From an uncultured Bryobacterales bacterium (GTDB lineage Bacteria > Acidobacteriota > Terriglobia > Bryobacterales > UBA6623): DNA of 6,435 nt. Below, piece by piece: positions 6,113 to 6,435 of this stretch. Each line of letters opens with the position of its first letter. The stretch's first letter is position 1. Position numbers and translations under genes: made by a program. The notes beneath the pieces were generated by a model. That model was not told the origin of the DNA. It ran no database searches and saw only the letters and a program-made list of their open reading frames with translations. The stretch spans positions 1 to 6,435 of the forward strand of contig CAMPKL010000226.1 of assembly GCA_946887065.1 (NCBI GenBank), given 5' to 3'.

Positions 6113-6151
6113 TTGACAATATCGATATTAGTTGATATCTATATTTGTCAA
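6113..6151. promoter_or_regulatory. AT-rich palindromic operator/promoter region of the PadR gene
   Basis: This 39-bp AT-rich island sits in the 56-bp gap before the PadR gene. TTGACAA (6113-6119) is mirrored by TTGTCAA (6145-6151). A perfect 12-bp palindrome, AATATCGATATT (6118-6129), and GATATC (6134-6139) lie between the arms. TTGACA is a consensus -35 hexamer. TATATT (6140-6145) is a good -10 match, but the 21-bp spacing is long; TATCTA (6136-6141) has 17-bp spacing but matches poorly. PadR-family proteins commonly bind dyad sites in their own promoters, so autoregulation is the natural inference. Confidence 0.55.
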
Positions 6152-6155
6152 GACC

Positions 6156-6435
6156 ATGAACCAACCCAAATCCCTCATCCCACTGAAGGCGAACTGGTTC
6201 CACATCTTGCTCTGCCTTGTCGGCCAGGAGCAGCACGGCTACGGCATCATGCAAGAGGTCTTGGAGCGCACGGACGGCAAGGTGCGGCTGTGGCCTGCCA
6301 CGTTGTACGGCTCGCTGAAAAAGCTCATCGAAGAAGGTCTTATCGCCGAATCTGATGAGCGGCCGGCAGCGGACCTGGACGACGCCCGCCGACGCTATTA
6401 CAAGTTGACCGACTTCGGCCGCCGCGTTCTAGCCC
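6156..6435 (+). CDS. PadR-family transcriptional regulator, N-terminal part
   Basis: The first 93 codons are present and the gene continues past the right edge. The PadR winged helix-turn-helix is clear: LKANWFHILLCLVG leads into HGYGIM (27-32). The recognition-helix region is PATLYGSLKKLIEEGLI (47-63), and the wing plus following helix is RRRYYKLTDFGRRVLA (78-93). This is the usual DNA-binding half; the C-terminal dimerisation helices lie outside the window. The ATG at 6156 lacks a clear Shine-Dalgarno, and a -10-like TATATT ends 10 nt before it, so the mRNA may have almost no leader. In Acidobacteriota, PadR genes are often next to ABC-type permease genes, which might follow here, but this cannot be seen. 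It may control itself and downstream genes rather than the upstream deiminase pair. Confidence 0.9.
   Translation, partial: MNQPKSLIPLKANWFHILLCLVGQEQHGYGIMQEVLERTDGKVRLWPATLYGSLKKLIEEGLIAESDERPAADLDDARRRYYKLTDFGRRVLA

Noticed and set aside
6089..6355. An 88-codon plus-strand open frame across the end of copy 2 and the PadR start
   Set aside because: It starts inside copy 2 and runs in a different frame through the PadR gene, whose own frame gives a clear winged helix.

Overview
The window is a high-GC bacterial segment carrying six genes: four complete and exported or cytoplasmic enzymes/proteins, one small secreted protein, and one gene cut at each window end. No rRNA, tRNA, CRISPR array or insertion sequence was seen. 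The combination of a small secreted beta-rich protein of the 'GKWSATI...GPQGDFTLTF' kind, a PadR-type regulator and high GC suggests an Acidobacteriota relative (Solibacter/Bryobacter-like). That assignment is inference from recognised styles of protein, not a database match.

Layout: (1) 1-124, minus: the N-terminal 41 codons of a gene running off the left edge. (2) 256-1368, plus: an exported alpha/beta hydrolase with an intact Ser-Asp-His triad. (3) 1372-1731, minus: a 119-residue secreted beta-rich protein, convergent with the hydrolase at a 3-bp gap. (4) 1831-2628, plus: a class I SAM-dependent methyltransferase with a TTG start. (5) 2654-4342 and 4432-6099, plus: two tandem paralogues, each with a signal peptide and about 550 residues, about 62% identical by hand count over about 523 residues without a gap. 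(6) 6156-6435, plus: the N-terminal winged helix of a PadR regulator, cut by the right edge and preceded by an AT-rich palindromic control region.

The most interesting part is the tandem pair. Both copies hold, in order, W-A-Q-D-H, W-E-G-G-G, H-x-D-Y and N-G-G-L-H-C. These match the catalytic Asp, Glu, His-x-Asp and Cys of the guanidino-modifying (pentein) superfamily, which includes agmatine deiminases, Porphyromonas-type peptidyl-arginine deiminases and vertebrate PADs. Both also carry an N-terminal extension and a long insert between the His and Cys motifs that ordinary agmatine deiminases lack. I read them as exported deiminase-like enzymes of unknown substrate, possibly acting on peptidyl-arginine or a small guanidino compound.

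The methyltransferase lies 25 bp upstream of the first paralogue on the same strand and may share its transcript, though nothing in the sequence proves a common pathway. The PadR gene probably starts a new unit controlled by its own operator. Four of the six genes encode proteins with signal peptides, so the region leans towards periplasmic or extracellular functions.
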